From: Reyranella sp.
GTDB lineage: Bacteria; Pseudomonadota; Alphaproteobacteria; Reyranellales; Reyranellaceae
DNA: 64,000 nucleotides
Assembly (NCBI GenBank): GCA_019750135.1
Contig: JAIEOV010000022.1
Coordinates: forward strand, 186,001-250,000
Reading direction: 5' to 3'
The notes under the pieces are model-generated. The model was not told where the DNA came from and searched no databases. It saw nothing but the letters and a program-made list of their open reading frames with translations. The position numbers and the translations under genes were made by a program. Positions 28,243 through 36,219 of this stretch are shown piece after piece; position 1 is the first letter of the stretch; each line of letters begins with the position of its first letter.

Positions 28243-29355
28243 GTGCGGCTCGCCAACATCCTCCAGCTCGGCATCAAGGAACTGCGCGGCGTGGCGCGCG
28301 ATCCCATGCTGCTCCTGTTGATCGTCTACGCCTTCACGATCTCGATCTATACCGCGTCGCGCGCCATGCCCGAGACCCTGAACCGCGCGGTCGTCTCGAT
28401 CGTGGACGAGGACCGCTCGCCGGTGGCCTCGCGCATCATCAGCGCCTTCTACCCGCCCTACTTCCTGCCGCCGCGGCTGATCTCCCACGCCGAGATGGAC
28501 AGCCGCATGGATGCCGGCATCGACACCTTCGCCCTCAACATTCCGCCGAACTTCCAGCGCGACCTGCTGGCCGGAAGGTCGCCCGAAATACAGCTCAACG
28601 TCGACGCCACCCGCATCTCCCAGGCCTTCACCGGCGCCGGCTACATCCAGTCGATCGTTTCCGGCGAGGTCACCGCGTTCGTGCAGCGCTATCGCGGGGC
28701 CACGGCGGTGCCCGTGGATCTCACTCTGCGCGCCCGCTTCAACCAGCAGCTCAACAAGAGCTGGTTCGGCTCGGTGAACAACGTCATCTCGATGATCACC
28801 ATGCTGTCGATCATCCTGACCGGCACGGCCCTCATTCGCGAGCGCGAGCATGGAACGGTCGAGCATCTGCTCGTGATGCCCGTGACGCCCACCGAGATCA
28901 TGCTGAGCAAGATCTGGTCCATGGGCCTCATCGTCCTCGTCTCGTCGGCATTCTCCCTCGTCGTCATCGTGCAGGGACTGCTCGCGGTGCCGATCGAGGG
29001 GTCGATACCGCTCTTCATGGTGGGGACGGCGCTGCAGCTGGTGGCCACGACCTGCCTCGGGATCTTCCTGGCGACGGTGGCCGGCTCGATGCCGCAATTC
29101 GGCATGCTGCTGATGCTCGTGCTCCTGCCGCTGCAGATCCTGTCGGGCGCCACGACCCCGCGCGAGAGCATGCCGCAGATCATCCAGGACATCATGCTGG
29201 CGGCCCCCAACACGCACTTCGTGATCCTGGCGCAGTCCATCCTGTTTCGCGGTGCCGGACTCGACGTTGTCTGGCCTCAGTTCGCCGCCTTGCTCCTGAT
29301 CGGGGCGATCCTCTTTTACGTCTCGCTTCGCCGCTTCAGGAAATTCCTGCGGTAG
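28243..29355 (+). CDS. yhhJ: ABC-2 type permease, YhhJ-like
   Basis: A 370-residue inner-membrane permease. A transmembrane helix near the N-terminus (LLLLIVYAFTISIYTA) is followed by a periplasmic domain of about 150 residues and then five clustered helices; RFNQQLNKSWFGSVNNVISMI precedes the second helix. EREHGTVEHLLVMPVTPTEIMLSKIW is the conserved cytoplasmic coupling segment of ABC-2 exporters. It starts with GTG two bases after the RbbA-like stop. Together the three genes encode an adaptor, a double ATPase with permease, and a second permease. Export substrate unknown. Confidence 0.9.
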   Translation: MRLANILQLGIKELRGVARDPMLLLLIVYAFTISIYTASRAMPETLNRAVVSIVDEDRSPVASRIISAFYPPYFLPPRLISHAEMDSRMDAGIDTFALNIPPNFQRDLLAGRSPEIQLNVDATRISQAFTGAGYIQSIVSGEVTAFVQRYRGATAVPVDLTLRARFNQQLNKSWFGSVNNVISMITMLSIILTGTALIREREHGTVEHLLVMPVTPTEIMLSKIWSMGLIVLVSSAFSLVVIVQGLLAVPIEGSIPLFMVGTALQLVATTCLGIFLATVAGSMPQFGMLLMLVLLPLQILSGATTPRESMPQIIQDIMLAAPNTHFVILAQSILFRGAGLDVVWPQFAALLLIGAILFYVSLRRFRKFLR

Positions 29356-29381
29356 GGCGCGCTCGCGGCTCCCGGGCGCTC

Positions 29382-30401
29382 CTAGGCGGCGCGCAGGCAG
29401 TCACTGAAGGTGAGGGCACCTGGTCCCAGCAGCGACTTCGGCGGCGGTGCAGGCGGGACGCCGGCCTGTGTCGCTGCCCGGACGTCGGTCGGACTCATGC
29501 CGAACTCGCGGCGAAACGCCCGCGCGAAGGAGGACGCATCGGAGAAGCACAGCATGTCGGCGACCGCGCCAATCGACAGCGTGCTCTGCGCGTCGCACAG
29601 TATCGCGAAGCTTTCCGACAGGCGCCGGCGCTGGATGTAGCGGGCCACGCCGCCTTCATCCTCGAGCAGGCGATAAAGCTGCGAGCGCGACGTGGCGGCC
29701 TCGCGGCACAGTTTCGCCGGCCCCAGCGACGGCGACCGCAGGTTTCGGCGCACGGCCTGGCGGACGCGCTCCATCAGGGTGAGCTTGATCTGATCGCGCG
29801 CCGCCTGTTGCCGGTCGCTGGTCGGCGCGAGGCACGCCAGCAACATGGCCTGCAAGGCATTGCTCAGCCGGTCCGCCGAATCGGCTTCCAGACCGGGCAC
29901 GTTCTGCTCGAGCAGGAGGATGTAATCGGCAAGCATCCTTCCGCCCGCCGAGGTCAATGCCATTCCCCTGGCCGCATCGACCACGGGCGCGATGGCCTGG
30001 AAGTTGTCGCGCGGCAGCAGAAGCTGGAGGCGGTTGTCCTCCTGCCTGCGCCTGATGTCGATCTCCTCGCCGAACGAGAGGATGAACGGCGTCCGCGGCG
30101 CAGCCTCGAACGAGATGCCGCGTGTCGTCACGTCGCTCGCGCTCTCCTTGCTGAGCGTGATCACCCAATGATCAACGGCATTGTGACGGATGACGGATTT
30201 CGTCCGGCTGACGGTGTTCGGAGGTGAGGCGACGCGGCTCAGCGTCAGGCCGGGAACCGTCCACGTCGAATTGGTGGCGACGAAATCGTCGTTGCTCGGG
30301 GGCTCGGGCGCGACGTCAAAGATCGTGTCGTACCAGGCGCGCCAAGCCTCGAGCTGGTGAGCCCTGGGCAGCGCACTTGTTCCGAAATGATGAGCGAGCA
30401 T
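29382..30401 (-). CDS. AraC-family transcriptional regulator (paralogue 1)
   Basis: A 339-residue regulator with an N-terminal AraC-binding-like domain and a C-terminal double helix-turn-helix. The HTH region reads KLCREAATSRSQLYRLLE and, for the second helix, ASSFARAFRREFGMSP. The ATG at 30401 is fixed by a perfect AGGAGG six bases upstream; longer frames to 30536 are not needed. The protein is clearly paralogous to the regulator at 42581-43597 over its whole length, nearly the same in the HTH part. It lies just downstream of the RND-Mrp operon on the same strand, 162 bases after its last gene, and converges on the YhhJ-like gene. Its target is not known. Confidence 0.9.
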   Translation of the reverse strand: MLAHHFGTSALPRAHQLEAWRAWYDTIFDVAPEPPSNDDFVATNSTWTVPGLTLSRVASPPNTVSRTKSVIRHNAVDHWVITLSKESASDVTTRGISFEAAPRTPFILSFGEEIDIRRRQEDNRLQLLLPRDNFQAIAPVVDAARGMALTSAGGRMLADYILLLEQNVPGLEADSADRLSNALQAMLLACLAPTSDRQQAARDQIKLTLMERVRQAVRRNLRSPSLGPAKLCREAATSRSQLYRLLEDEGGVARYIQRRRLSESFAILCDAQSTLSIGAVADMLCFSDASSFARAFRREFGMSPTDVRAATQAGVPPAPPPKSLLGPGALTFSDCLRAA

Positions 30402-30436
30402 GACGACCTCCTGCATCGCACACACCGTTGGTGTTA

Positions 30437-30455
30437 TTAGCAGCCTCCTTGCTAA
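30437..30455. promoter_or_regulatory. Inverted repeat upstream of the AraC gene
   Basis: TTAGCA (30437-30442) is mirrored by TGCTAA (30450-30455) in an unusually AT-rich patch, 36 bases before the AraC start codon. It could be an operator or part of the promoter. Short arms make chance occurrence possible. Confidence 0.25.
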
Positions 30456-30563
30456 AGGAATAGTTGTACGGACTGCAACAAGGTGCTCGGGTCGGGCGAT
30501 TGGGACGCCGTGCACGGCTTGGGACGCGGTGCACATCCTCCTGGGCCGATTGTTGCACTGCTG

Positions 30564-32180
30564 TCAGATGGTCATTGCCGCACTCAGCACGAGTGCGATC
30601 ATCACCAGCAGAAGGGCGGCCGGCGACCAGTGTCGGAGGACGCGATCCACGCGTTCCGTGGCTGCGCCGAGCGAATAGGTCGAATGAAACGTCCTCTCCA
30701 TGGCACCCAGGACATCGCCTGCCGGAAGTCGCGGCACGCCATCGCCCCATCGCAACCAGGCGACGGCGAACACTGCGCCGAGCGCCACCGGCCAGGCGGC
30801 GTCCCACAGGGCGCCAGGAGCAAGGGCCTCCCCAAGGCTTCCGCCGCCCGCGAGATAGGTCAGCCACGGAACAACGATCGCGGCCAATGCCACGAGGCGC
30901 CACGGCAGTGCGAAGCCCAGCGCAATGCCGGGCGGCGGTTCGCACGCCGCCAAGCGGGCGAGACACGCCAGGAAGTGCACCATGAGGAGCGTGGTGCCCG
31001 CAGCCGAAAGATTGGCCAGCGTACCGACCAGGCCCTCGCCCAACGGTCCCTTGATGGCGAGCTTGGCCAGCGCACCGCCCGTCAACGGCAGGCCGCCGAG
31101 CCCGAGCGCCACGACGGCGGCGAGAAGCAGCGTCGGTCGCGTATGCGGCGCTGCCGTCATGGCGACCACGCCGATGGCGAAGAACAGCGCGCCCTTGGCG
31201 AGCACGTGATGCGCAGCATAGAAGGCGCCGGCGATCACCGTATCGTCATTGCCGATCGCGAGGCCCATGCCCAGGACGGCGGCGATGACGCCCATCTGGC
31301 TGATGCTGGAATAGGCGAGCACGTCCGCCGGCCGCGATTGCAGCAGGCCGATGGCGACGCCGTAGAACGCCGAGAACAACCCGAAGACGACGAGCAGCTC
31401 GCCGGCCATGGGCATCGACGCGTCGAACGGAAGGAAGCGCAGGAAACCGATGACGCCTGCTTTCACGCCGGCCCCGCTCAGCACGGCGGCGGCCGGGATC
31501 GGCGCGGCGGCGTAGGCAAGCGGCATCCAGCCATGCACCGGCACCAGCCCGATCTTGAGGGCGAAGCCCAGTGCCGTCAGCGCAAGCGCGCCGTCGCGCC
31601 ATGGCGACTGCGGCAGCGCCGCCATGACATCGCGGATCTGGATGCTGCCCAGGGGATCGCCGGCGGCGAGCAGGACGAAGCCCATCAGCAGGAACGCTTC
31701 GCTCAGCACGGTGAAGGCGATGTAGACCGCGCCGGCGCGCCAGGCCGGGGCGTTGTCGTCGTGGGCGATCAGGCCGTAGGCGGGCAGGCTCGCCAGCGCG
31801 AACAGCAGGTAGAAGCCGACAAGGTCGTCGGCCATGAAGATCCCGAGGCTGCCGGTTAGGGTGAGCAGCCAGCAGACGACGAAGCGCAGCCGGGCGGTCG
31901 TCCGCTCCAGGAAGGCGGCGGCGTACAGGCCCGCGGCGCTCCACAGCAGGGCCGAGACGCCGAGCAGCAGGGCGCCCGGAAGGTCGAGCGTCAGGCCGAG
32001 ACGCAAGGCCGGCAGCTCGACGGAAAGCGGCGTGCCGCCGAGCACGACGAGGGCGGCTGCCAGCGCCGGCAACGGCGCCACGGTGAGCCACGCCGGCACC
32101 GCCTGCCGCCAGGCCGGCCGCAGGCAGGCGGCGAGCAGCGCCAGGGGCGCGATGAGAGAGACTGCAAGCAGCGCGCTCAT
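30564..32180 (-). CDS. Proton-conducting antiporter subunit, MrpA/MrpD (NuoL/M/N)-like, last in the operon
   Basis: A 538-residue membrane protein with about fourteen hydrophobic helices and the complex I antiporter-like signature: GFALKIGLVPVHGWMPLAYAA contains the key lysine and the HxW loop, and LAYSSISQMG follows. A conserved acidic residue is seen in FYLLFALASLPAYG's neighbourhood only weakly, and HHVLAKGALFF supplies another lysine. It probably replaces the N-terminal antiporter half of MrpA, which is otherwise missing. The ATG at 32180 overlaps the MrpD stop by four bases. The C-terminus has an extra soluble stretch (GAMERTFHSTYSLGAATERV) before a final helix. Whether it carries H+, Na+ or K+ is unknown. 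Confidence 0.85.
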   Translation of the reverse strand: MSALLAVSLIAPLALLAACLRPAWRQAVPAWLTVAPLPALAAALVVLGGTPLSVELPALRLGLTLDLPGALLLGVSALLWSAAGLYAAAFLERTTARLRFVVCWLLTLTGSLGIFMADDLVGFYLLFALASLPAYGLIAHDDNAPAWRAGAVYIAFTVLSEAFLLMGFVLLAAGDPLGSIQIRDVMAALPQSPWRDGALALTALGFALKIGLVPVHGWMPLAYAAAPIPAAAVLSGAGVKAGVIGFLRFLPFDASMPMAGELLVVFGLFSAFYGVAIGLLQSRPADVLAYSSISQMGVIAAVLGMGLAIGNDDTVIAGAFYAAHHVLAKGALFFAIGVVAMTAAPHTRPTLLLAAVVALGLGGLPLTGGALAKLAIKGPLGEGLVGTLANLSAAGTTLLMVHFLACLARLAACEPPPGIALGFALPWRLVALAAIVVPWLTYLAGGGSLGEALAPGALWDAAWPVALGAVFAVAWLRWGDGVPRLPAGDVLGAMERTFHSTYSLGAATERVDRVLRHWSPAALLLVMIALVLSAAMTI

Positions 32181-33691
32181 GGCAGGATGACGTGACGCCC
32201 GACCTGCAGCAGGTCGAGGAAGCGCGGCGGCGCAAAGCCCAGCAGCAATGCCGCGATCGCCAGCATCAGCACGATGGCCTCGCGCTGGCGCGACGGACGG
32301 GCCTTCACGACGAGATCCGAACCGGCTAGCGCGGGCGCGACCACGCGATAGACATAGCCGCCGGCCAGCAGGCCGCCGCCGAGCACGATCGCCGCCCAGA
32401 ACCACTGACCGCCGTCGACGGTGGCCTGCAGCAGCAGCCACTTGGCGGTGAAGCCGCCGCTCGGCGGCAGGCCCATCAGCGACAGTCCGCCGAGGCCGAA
32501 GGCGAACAAGGTCATCGGCATGACGCGGCCGATGCCGCGCAGGTCGGCGATGCGATCATGACCGAGCGATTCGGCGACCAGCCCCGCCGCCAGGAACATC
32601 GCCGCCTTGGCGAAGGCGTGGCTCAGCGCCTGCATCACGCCGCCGTTCCACGCCTGGCTGTTCCACGGCTCGGAGCCGGCGGCCAGCGGGAACATCAGGA
32701 AGAGGTAGCCGAGCTGGGCGATGGTCGAATAGGCGATCAGGAGCTTCAGCCGTCGCTGGCGCAGCGCAAGCACGCTGCCGAACAGGATGGCGCCGCTGCC
32801 CAGCGCGCCCAGCAATCCCATCGCGACGTCCGAGGCGAGCCCCGGCATGACGTCGAACCACAGGCGCACGACCAGGAAGAACGATCCCTTGACCACCAAC
32901 GCCGACAGCACCGCGCTTGCCGGCGCGGGCGCATTGGCGTGCGCCGGCGGCAGCCAGAGATGCAGCGGGAACAGGGCGGTCTTGGCGAGCAGCCCGGCCG
33001 TCATCAGCCCGCCCGCGACCAGGGTGGCCGGTGCGACGGCGGGCTCGGCGCGGATGCGCTGGGCGAGCAGGACGATGTCGAGCGTGCCGTAGCCGCCATA
33101 GAGCAGGGCCACGCCCAGCAGGTAGAAGATCGAGCCGATCAGGGCGAACAGCAGGTAGCGCAGCGCGGCGCGCAGCGTCTCCGGTCGACCGTCGAGGCAG
33201 ACCAGCGGCACGGCGGCGAAGGTGAGCAGCTCGAGAGCGACGTAGAGGTTGAACAGGTCGGCGCCGAGAAAGACCGTGTTCAGTGCCGCCCACAGTCCTT
33301 GCAGCAGCGTCCAGAAGGCGAGCGGCGCGCGGGCTTCGGCGAGGGTCGGCGGTGTCGCGAATAGTGGCCGTGCGAAGTAGCCGGCGGCCATGACCACCAG
33401 CGCCGCCGTCACCAGCATCACCGCGGAAAAACCGTCGGCGCGCAACGCGATGCCGAGCGGCGGCGCCCAGCCGCCGAGGATGTAGACCAGCGGCGCGGCG
33501 TCCCACCACACGCCGACCGCGATGGCGAGAGCGATGCCGAGGCCCATGGGCATGATCGCGAGAGCGATCCGCTCGGCGATGCGACCGCCTGCGACCAGCG
33601 ACAGCAGCATGCCGACGACGGGCAGGATGATGGCGAGCACCAGCAGGTAGCCACCGGGATGGGTGACCAGCGCCAGCGTCACCGCTGACAT
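32177..33691 (-). CDS. mrpD: Cation/proton antiporter subunit D (MrpD/MnhD, NuoN-like)
   Basis: A 504-residue antiporter-like subunit with about fourteen helices. Key family features are LYVALELLTFAAVPLVCL (conserved Glu in helix 5), LLAKTALFPLHLWLPPAHANAPAPASAVLSALVVKG (Lys in helix 7, HxWLPxAH loop and Lys in helix 8; the stretch spans about residues 233-268) and LLIAYSTIAQLGYL. In Mrp systems MrpD is a proton or sodium translocating subunit of the multi-protein complex. It overlaps MrpC by 13 bases and the next gene by 4. Confidence 0.9.
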   Translation of the reverse strand: MSAVTLALVTHPGGYLLVLAIILPVVGMLLSLVAGGRIAERIALAIMPMGLGIALAIAVGVWWDAAPLVYILGGWAPPLGIALRADGFSAVMLVTAALVVMAAGYFARPLFATPPTLAEARAPLAFWTLLQGLWAALNTVFLGADLFNLYVALELLTFAAVPLVCLDGRPETLRAALRYLLFALIGSIFYLLGVALLYGGYGTLDIVLLAQRIRAEPAVAPATLVAGGLMTAGLLAKTALFPLHLWLPPAHANAPAPASAVLSALVVKGSFFLVVRLWFDVMPGLASDVAMGLLGALGSGAILFGSVLALRQRRLKLLIAYSTIAQLGYLFLMFPLAAGSEPWNSQAWNGGVMQALSHAFAKAAMFLAAGLVAESLGHDRIADLRGIGRVMPMTLFAFGLGGLSLMGLPPSGGFTAKWLLLQATVDGGQWFWAAIVLGGGLLAGGYVYRVVAPALAGSDLVVKARPSRQREAIVLMLAIAALLLGFAPPRFLDLLQVGRHVILP

Positions 33692-34008
33692 TGGTCGCTT
33701 TCCTCCTCGGGATCGAGAGTCGCCGCGCCCGAAGTCTCGAACAGCCGCAGCAGCAAGGCGACGGCGAGCGCCGTGGCGGAGAAAGCGACCACGATCCCGG
33801 TGATGACCATCGCCTGCGGCACCGGATCGGCGGCGAATCCGGCCGCGCCGCCTTTGCGCGCGAGGATGCCGAACATGAGGAAGACGCCGCTGCCCAGAAG
33901 ATTGAAGCCCAGGAGCTTGCGCAGCGGATGAGCGAGCACGAGCAGGCCGTAGATGCCGAGGCCGATCAGCGCGGCGCCCGTCAGTCCGGCAAGAACGGGC
34001 GCGGTCAT
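33679..34008 (-). CDS. mrpC: Cation/proton antiporter subunit C (MrpC/MnhC, NuoK-like)
   Basis: A 109-residue protein with three transmembrane helices, the size and topology of NuoK/MrpC. Features are LRKLLGFNLLGSGVFLMFGILA in helix 2 and DPVPQAMVITGIVVAFSATALAVALLLRLFE for helix 3, the latter starting with the PxPQAMVLTAIVI-like motif of the family (about residues 64-94). The ATG at 34008 overlaps the preceding stop by four bases (ATGA), which fixes the start. It sits between the A'-B fusion and MrpD, the usual B-C-D order. Confidence 0.92.
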   Translation of the reverse strand: MTAPVLAGLTGAALIGLGIYGLLVLAHPLRKLLGFNLLGSGVFLMFGILARKGGAAGFAADPVPQAMVITGIVVAFSATALAVALLLRLFETSGAATLDPEEESDQCQR

Positions 34009-34958
34009 GACGGCCCGATTGGCGGCCGGCTGGGCGGCCCGATCACCAGCAGGGGCAGCGTCGCGGCGATGGAGAGCACCATGAACGCTTCGATGAACAG
34101 GATCAGCGGCTTGGCGATGCCGTCGGGATACGCCAGGAAACCGGCGGCGACGAAAAAGCCCATCGCGCCGATCACCAGGAACATCGCGGGCCCCGCGACC
34201 AGCGCGACGCGCAGCCAGCGCCGATCGACCGGCGGTGCTCCGCCGAGCCGCGCCATCATGACGATCATCGCCATAGCCGCCAGCAGCGCGCCGCCCTGGA
34301 AGGCGCCGCCGGGCTCGTTGGCGCCAACCCAGACGATATGGATGGCGACGACGATGCCGACCGGCGGCAACAGCTGGGCGAAGAAGGCGAGAGGGCCTTG
34401 CTGGTGGGCGAGCGGCCTCGGGCCGGCAACGCCGCCCCACGCACGATCGGCCGAGAGCGACCATACGCCGATCACGGCGAGGATCAGCACGACCTTCTCG
34501 AGCATGGTGTCGAAAGCGCGCCAGGTCATCAGGACGGCGGTGACGGGGTTGCCGAGCCCGGTCTCGGCCAGATGGCGCGCTGCGTCGTGTGCCAGCGTCG
34601 GGCCTGGATCGGCCATGGTGAGCACGCCGACCGCCAGCGCCGCCGCGACGACGGTGCAGAGGACCGCAGCGGCGAGGCGCGCCATCGGCCCGGGCTGCTC
34701 GGCCGCCGGCTGCGGGTCGGTGCGGCGCAGGCGCATCGCGGCGGTGATCAACAGGACGCCGGTGACTCCGCTTCCGATCGCCGCTTCGGTCAACGCGACA
34801 TCGACCGCGAAAAGGCGCACCCAGACCAGCGACAGCAACAGACCGTAGGCGACATAGCCCACGACCGCGGCGAACAGCTCGCGAGCCGCGATCGTCCAGG
34901 CGGCGACCGCGAGGACGAGAACGGCAAGGCCGATGTCGAGGGCTTCGAGCATCGTCAT
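34005..34958 (-). CDS. mrpB: Fusion of the MrpA C-terminal domains (MbhD-like, MbhE-like) with MrpB
   Basis: A 317-residue membrane protein that seems to join three units. Residues about 1-80 (with GYVAYGLLLSLVWVRLFAVD and LTEAAIGSGVTGVLLI) look like DUF4040/MbhD. Residues about 90-170 (NPVTAVLMTWRAFDTMLEKVVLILAV) look like the MbhE/MrpA C-terminal domain. Residues about 180-317 (HIVWVGANEPGGAFQGGALLA) are MrpB/MnhB. In canonical Mrp the first two are the C-terminal end of the large MrpA; here they are detached from the antiporter half and fused to MrpB. Overlaps of four bases join it to MrpG and MrpC. Confidence 0.85.
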   Translation of the reverse strand: MTMLEALDIGLAVLVLAVAAWTIAARELFAAVVGYVAYGLLLSLVWVRLFAVDVALTEAAIGSGVTGVLLITAAMRLRRTDPQPAAEQPGPMARLAAAVLCTVVAAALAVGVLTMADPGPTLAHDAARHLAETGLGNPVTAVLMTWRAFDTMLEKVVLILAVIGVWSLSADRAWGGVAGPRPLAHQQGPLAFFAQLLPPVGIVVAIHIVWVGANEPGGAFQGGALLAAMAMIVMMARLGGAPPVDRRWLRVALVAGPAMFLVIGAMGFFVAAGFLAYPDGIAKPLILFIEAFMVLSIAATLPLLVIGPPSRPPIGPS

Positions 34959-35245
34959 GACGACGGTCCACGGCGGCGCAGCGCCTGGGCGATGACCTGC
35001 GCCACGGTCGCGCTCGACAGCTGCACCAGCACCCAGACGGCAAGCAGCTTCAGGGCGCCGAGCAGGCCGCTGGCCTGCGGCAGCAGGCCGAGCACGACCA
35101 GACCAAGCCCGAGATTGTCGGCCTTGGTGAGCGCATGCAGGCGGGTGAGCGAATCGGGAAACCGCAGCAGTCCCACGGTGCCGGCCAGGAAGAAGAAGCA
35201 GCCGGCGCCGATGGCCACGACGGTGAAGATGTCCGCGGCGCTCAC
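34955..35245 (-). CDS. mrpG: Cation/proton antiporter subunit G (MrpG/MnhG)
   Basis: A 96-residue protein with three helices and the typical family stretch GTVGLLRFPDSLTRLHALTKADNLG (about residues 23-47). This is a dependable signature of MrpG/PhaG. It is a small structural subunit of the antiporter complex in the inner membrane. Both ends overlap neighbouring genes by four bases, so it lies within the coupled operon in the order E-F-G seen in Mrp and Mbh clusters. Confidence 0.93.
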   Translation of the reverse strand: MSAADIFTVVAIGAGCFFFLAGTVGLLRFPDSLTRLHALTKADNLGLGLVVLGLLPQASGLLGALKLLAVWVLVQLSSATVAQVIAQALRRRGPSS

Positions 35246-35514
35246 GACGGGTCGTCCTCGGAAGGGGACGCCACGCTGGTCACGAAGGCGACCGAGGCGA
35301 ACGCCGCGAGCAGGGCGAGGCCCAGGGCGACATCCTCGGCGCCACGAACGCCGGTGGCGGCGGCCACCAGCAGCAGGGTGGCGATGCCGCCCGTGCCCAG
35401 GAGCTGGGCGGCCATGGTGCGGTCGACGTTCTCGGGTCCGCGCAGGATGCCGGCCAGGCCCACGGCGACGGTCAGGAGAACGAGGCCGGCGGCGGCGAGC
35501 AGGAACTCAGTCAT
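35242..35514 (-). CDS. mrpF: Cation/proton antiporter subunit F (MrpF/MnhF)
   Basis: A 90-residue protein with three hydrophobic helices. GILRGPENVDRTMAAQLLGT (about residues 22-41) is the family hallmark, with the conserved RGP and D-R pair. The C-terminus ends in a short acidic tail (SPSEDDPS). It is a small membrane subunit of the Mrp-type complex. The start overlaps MrpE by eight bases and the end overlaps MrpG by four, consistent with coupled synthesis of complex subunits. Confidence 0.93.
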   Translation of the reverse strand: MTEFLLAAAGLVLLTVAVGLAGILRGPENVDRTMAAQLLGTGGIATLLLVAAATGVRGAEDVALGLALLAAFASVAFVTSVASPSEDDPS

Positions 35515-35980
35515 GACCGATCATCCGGCTGAACAGCACTTCCTCGGCGGTGAGGCCGTCGGCGACTGGCTGATCGACGTCGAGGCAGTGGATCAGCAGG
35601 GTGCCGTCGTCGTCGGAGCCGGCCGGCAACGTGCCGGGCAGCAGGCTCGACACCGCGCAGAACGCATTGCGCGCGCTGGCCGATCGCAGACGCGGTCGCC
35701 AGGCGACGAAGCCGGGCCGAAGCCGCATCGACGGGCTGAAAGCCAGCCACGCGACCTGCACGCCGGCGCTGACGGACTGCCCGAAGAAGTGCAGGCCGAA
35801 CGAGGCAAGCGACCACAGTCGCAGCCTGAGCGTGGTGGGCGGCATCAGGCGCAGGCTCGCCCATGTCGCCAGCGCGGCCGCAGCCAGACCGATTGGAATA
35901 TCGGCCAGCCGATAGCCGGCGATCATCAGCCACAGGGCGAAGAACAGGACGGCCCGGCCGATCGCGACGCTCGCTCTCAT
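35507..35980 (-). CDS. mrpE: Cation/proton antiporter subunit E (MrpE/MnhE)
   Basis: A 157-residue protein with two or three N-terminal helices and a soluble C-terminal domain. Family features are LHFFGQSVSAGVQVAWLAF, then SLLPGTLPAG followed by LLIHCLDV, the conserved LxPGT and H-x-L-D elements of MrpE. The ATG at 35980 overlaps the stop of the small secreted protein by four bases, so I used it rather than the longer open frame upstream. It begins the Mrp part of the operon, directly after the RND pump and its small secreted neighbour. Confidence 0.92.
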   Translation of the reverse strand: MRASVAIGRAVLFFALWLMIAGYRLADIPIGLAAAALATWASLRLMPPTTLRLRLWSLASFGLHFFGQSVSAGVQVAWLAFSPSMRLRPGFVAWRPRLRSASARNAFCAVSSLLPGTLPAGSDDDGTLLIHCLDVDQPVADGLTAEEVLFSRMIGHD

Positions 35981-36219
35981 CGTGGCTTCTCCGTCGCGGG
36001 CGGCGCGGGCGCCGGCGTCTTGCCCTGCGGTCCCGGCGCCTGCTGCTCGAGCCCCGGCGAGGTCGAGAAGCGATTGTCCTGCGGTACGGGCGTCACCTTG
36101 TTGGGGGTGCCCAGGATCGAATCGGTGCGTGCGTCGGCGCCGCCGCTGTCGCGGCGGCTGCCCTGCGCCCAGGCCGGTGATGCAAGCACGATCGCCAGCA
36201 GGATCAGGAACTGCTTCAT
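35977..36219 (-). CDS. Small secreted protein with a PGLEQQA motif (80 aa), unknown function
   Basis: An 80-residue protein with a clear signal peptide (MKQFLILLAIVLASPAWAQ) and a mature part of about 60 residues that is Pro, Gly and Ser rich. Its mature N-terminus aligns without gaps to that of the outer-membrane barrel at 43716-44720: both contain an AR-x-D...GxP...PQ-x-N-x-F-x-T-x-PGLEQQA pattern at the same distance from the cleavage site, with 18 of 36 residues identical by eye. No known family comes to mind. It is encoded between the RND pump and MrpE with four-base overlaps on both sides, which argues for a role in the pump-antiporter unit in the periplasm. Confidence 0.75.
   Translation of the reverse strand: MKQFLILLAIVLASPAWAQGSRRDSGGADARTDSILGTPNKVTPVPQDNRFSTSPGLEQQAPGPQGKTPAPAPPATEKPR

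Noticed and set aside
30564..32441. Longer start of the last antiporter-like gene at 32441
   Set aside because: The added residues are arginine-rich shadow of MrpD. The ATG at 32180 makes the ATGA overlap seen at most other junctions.
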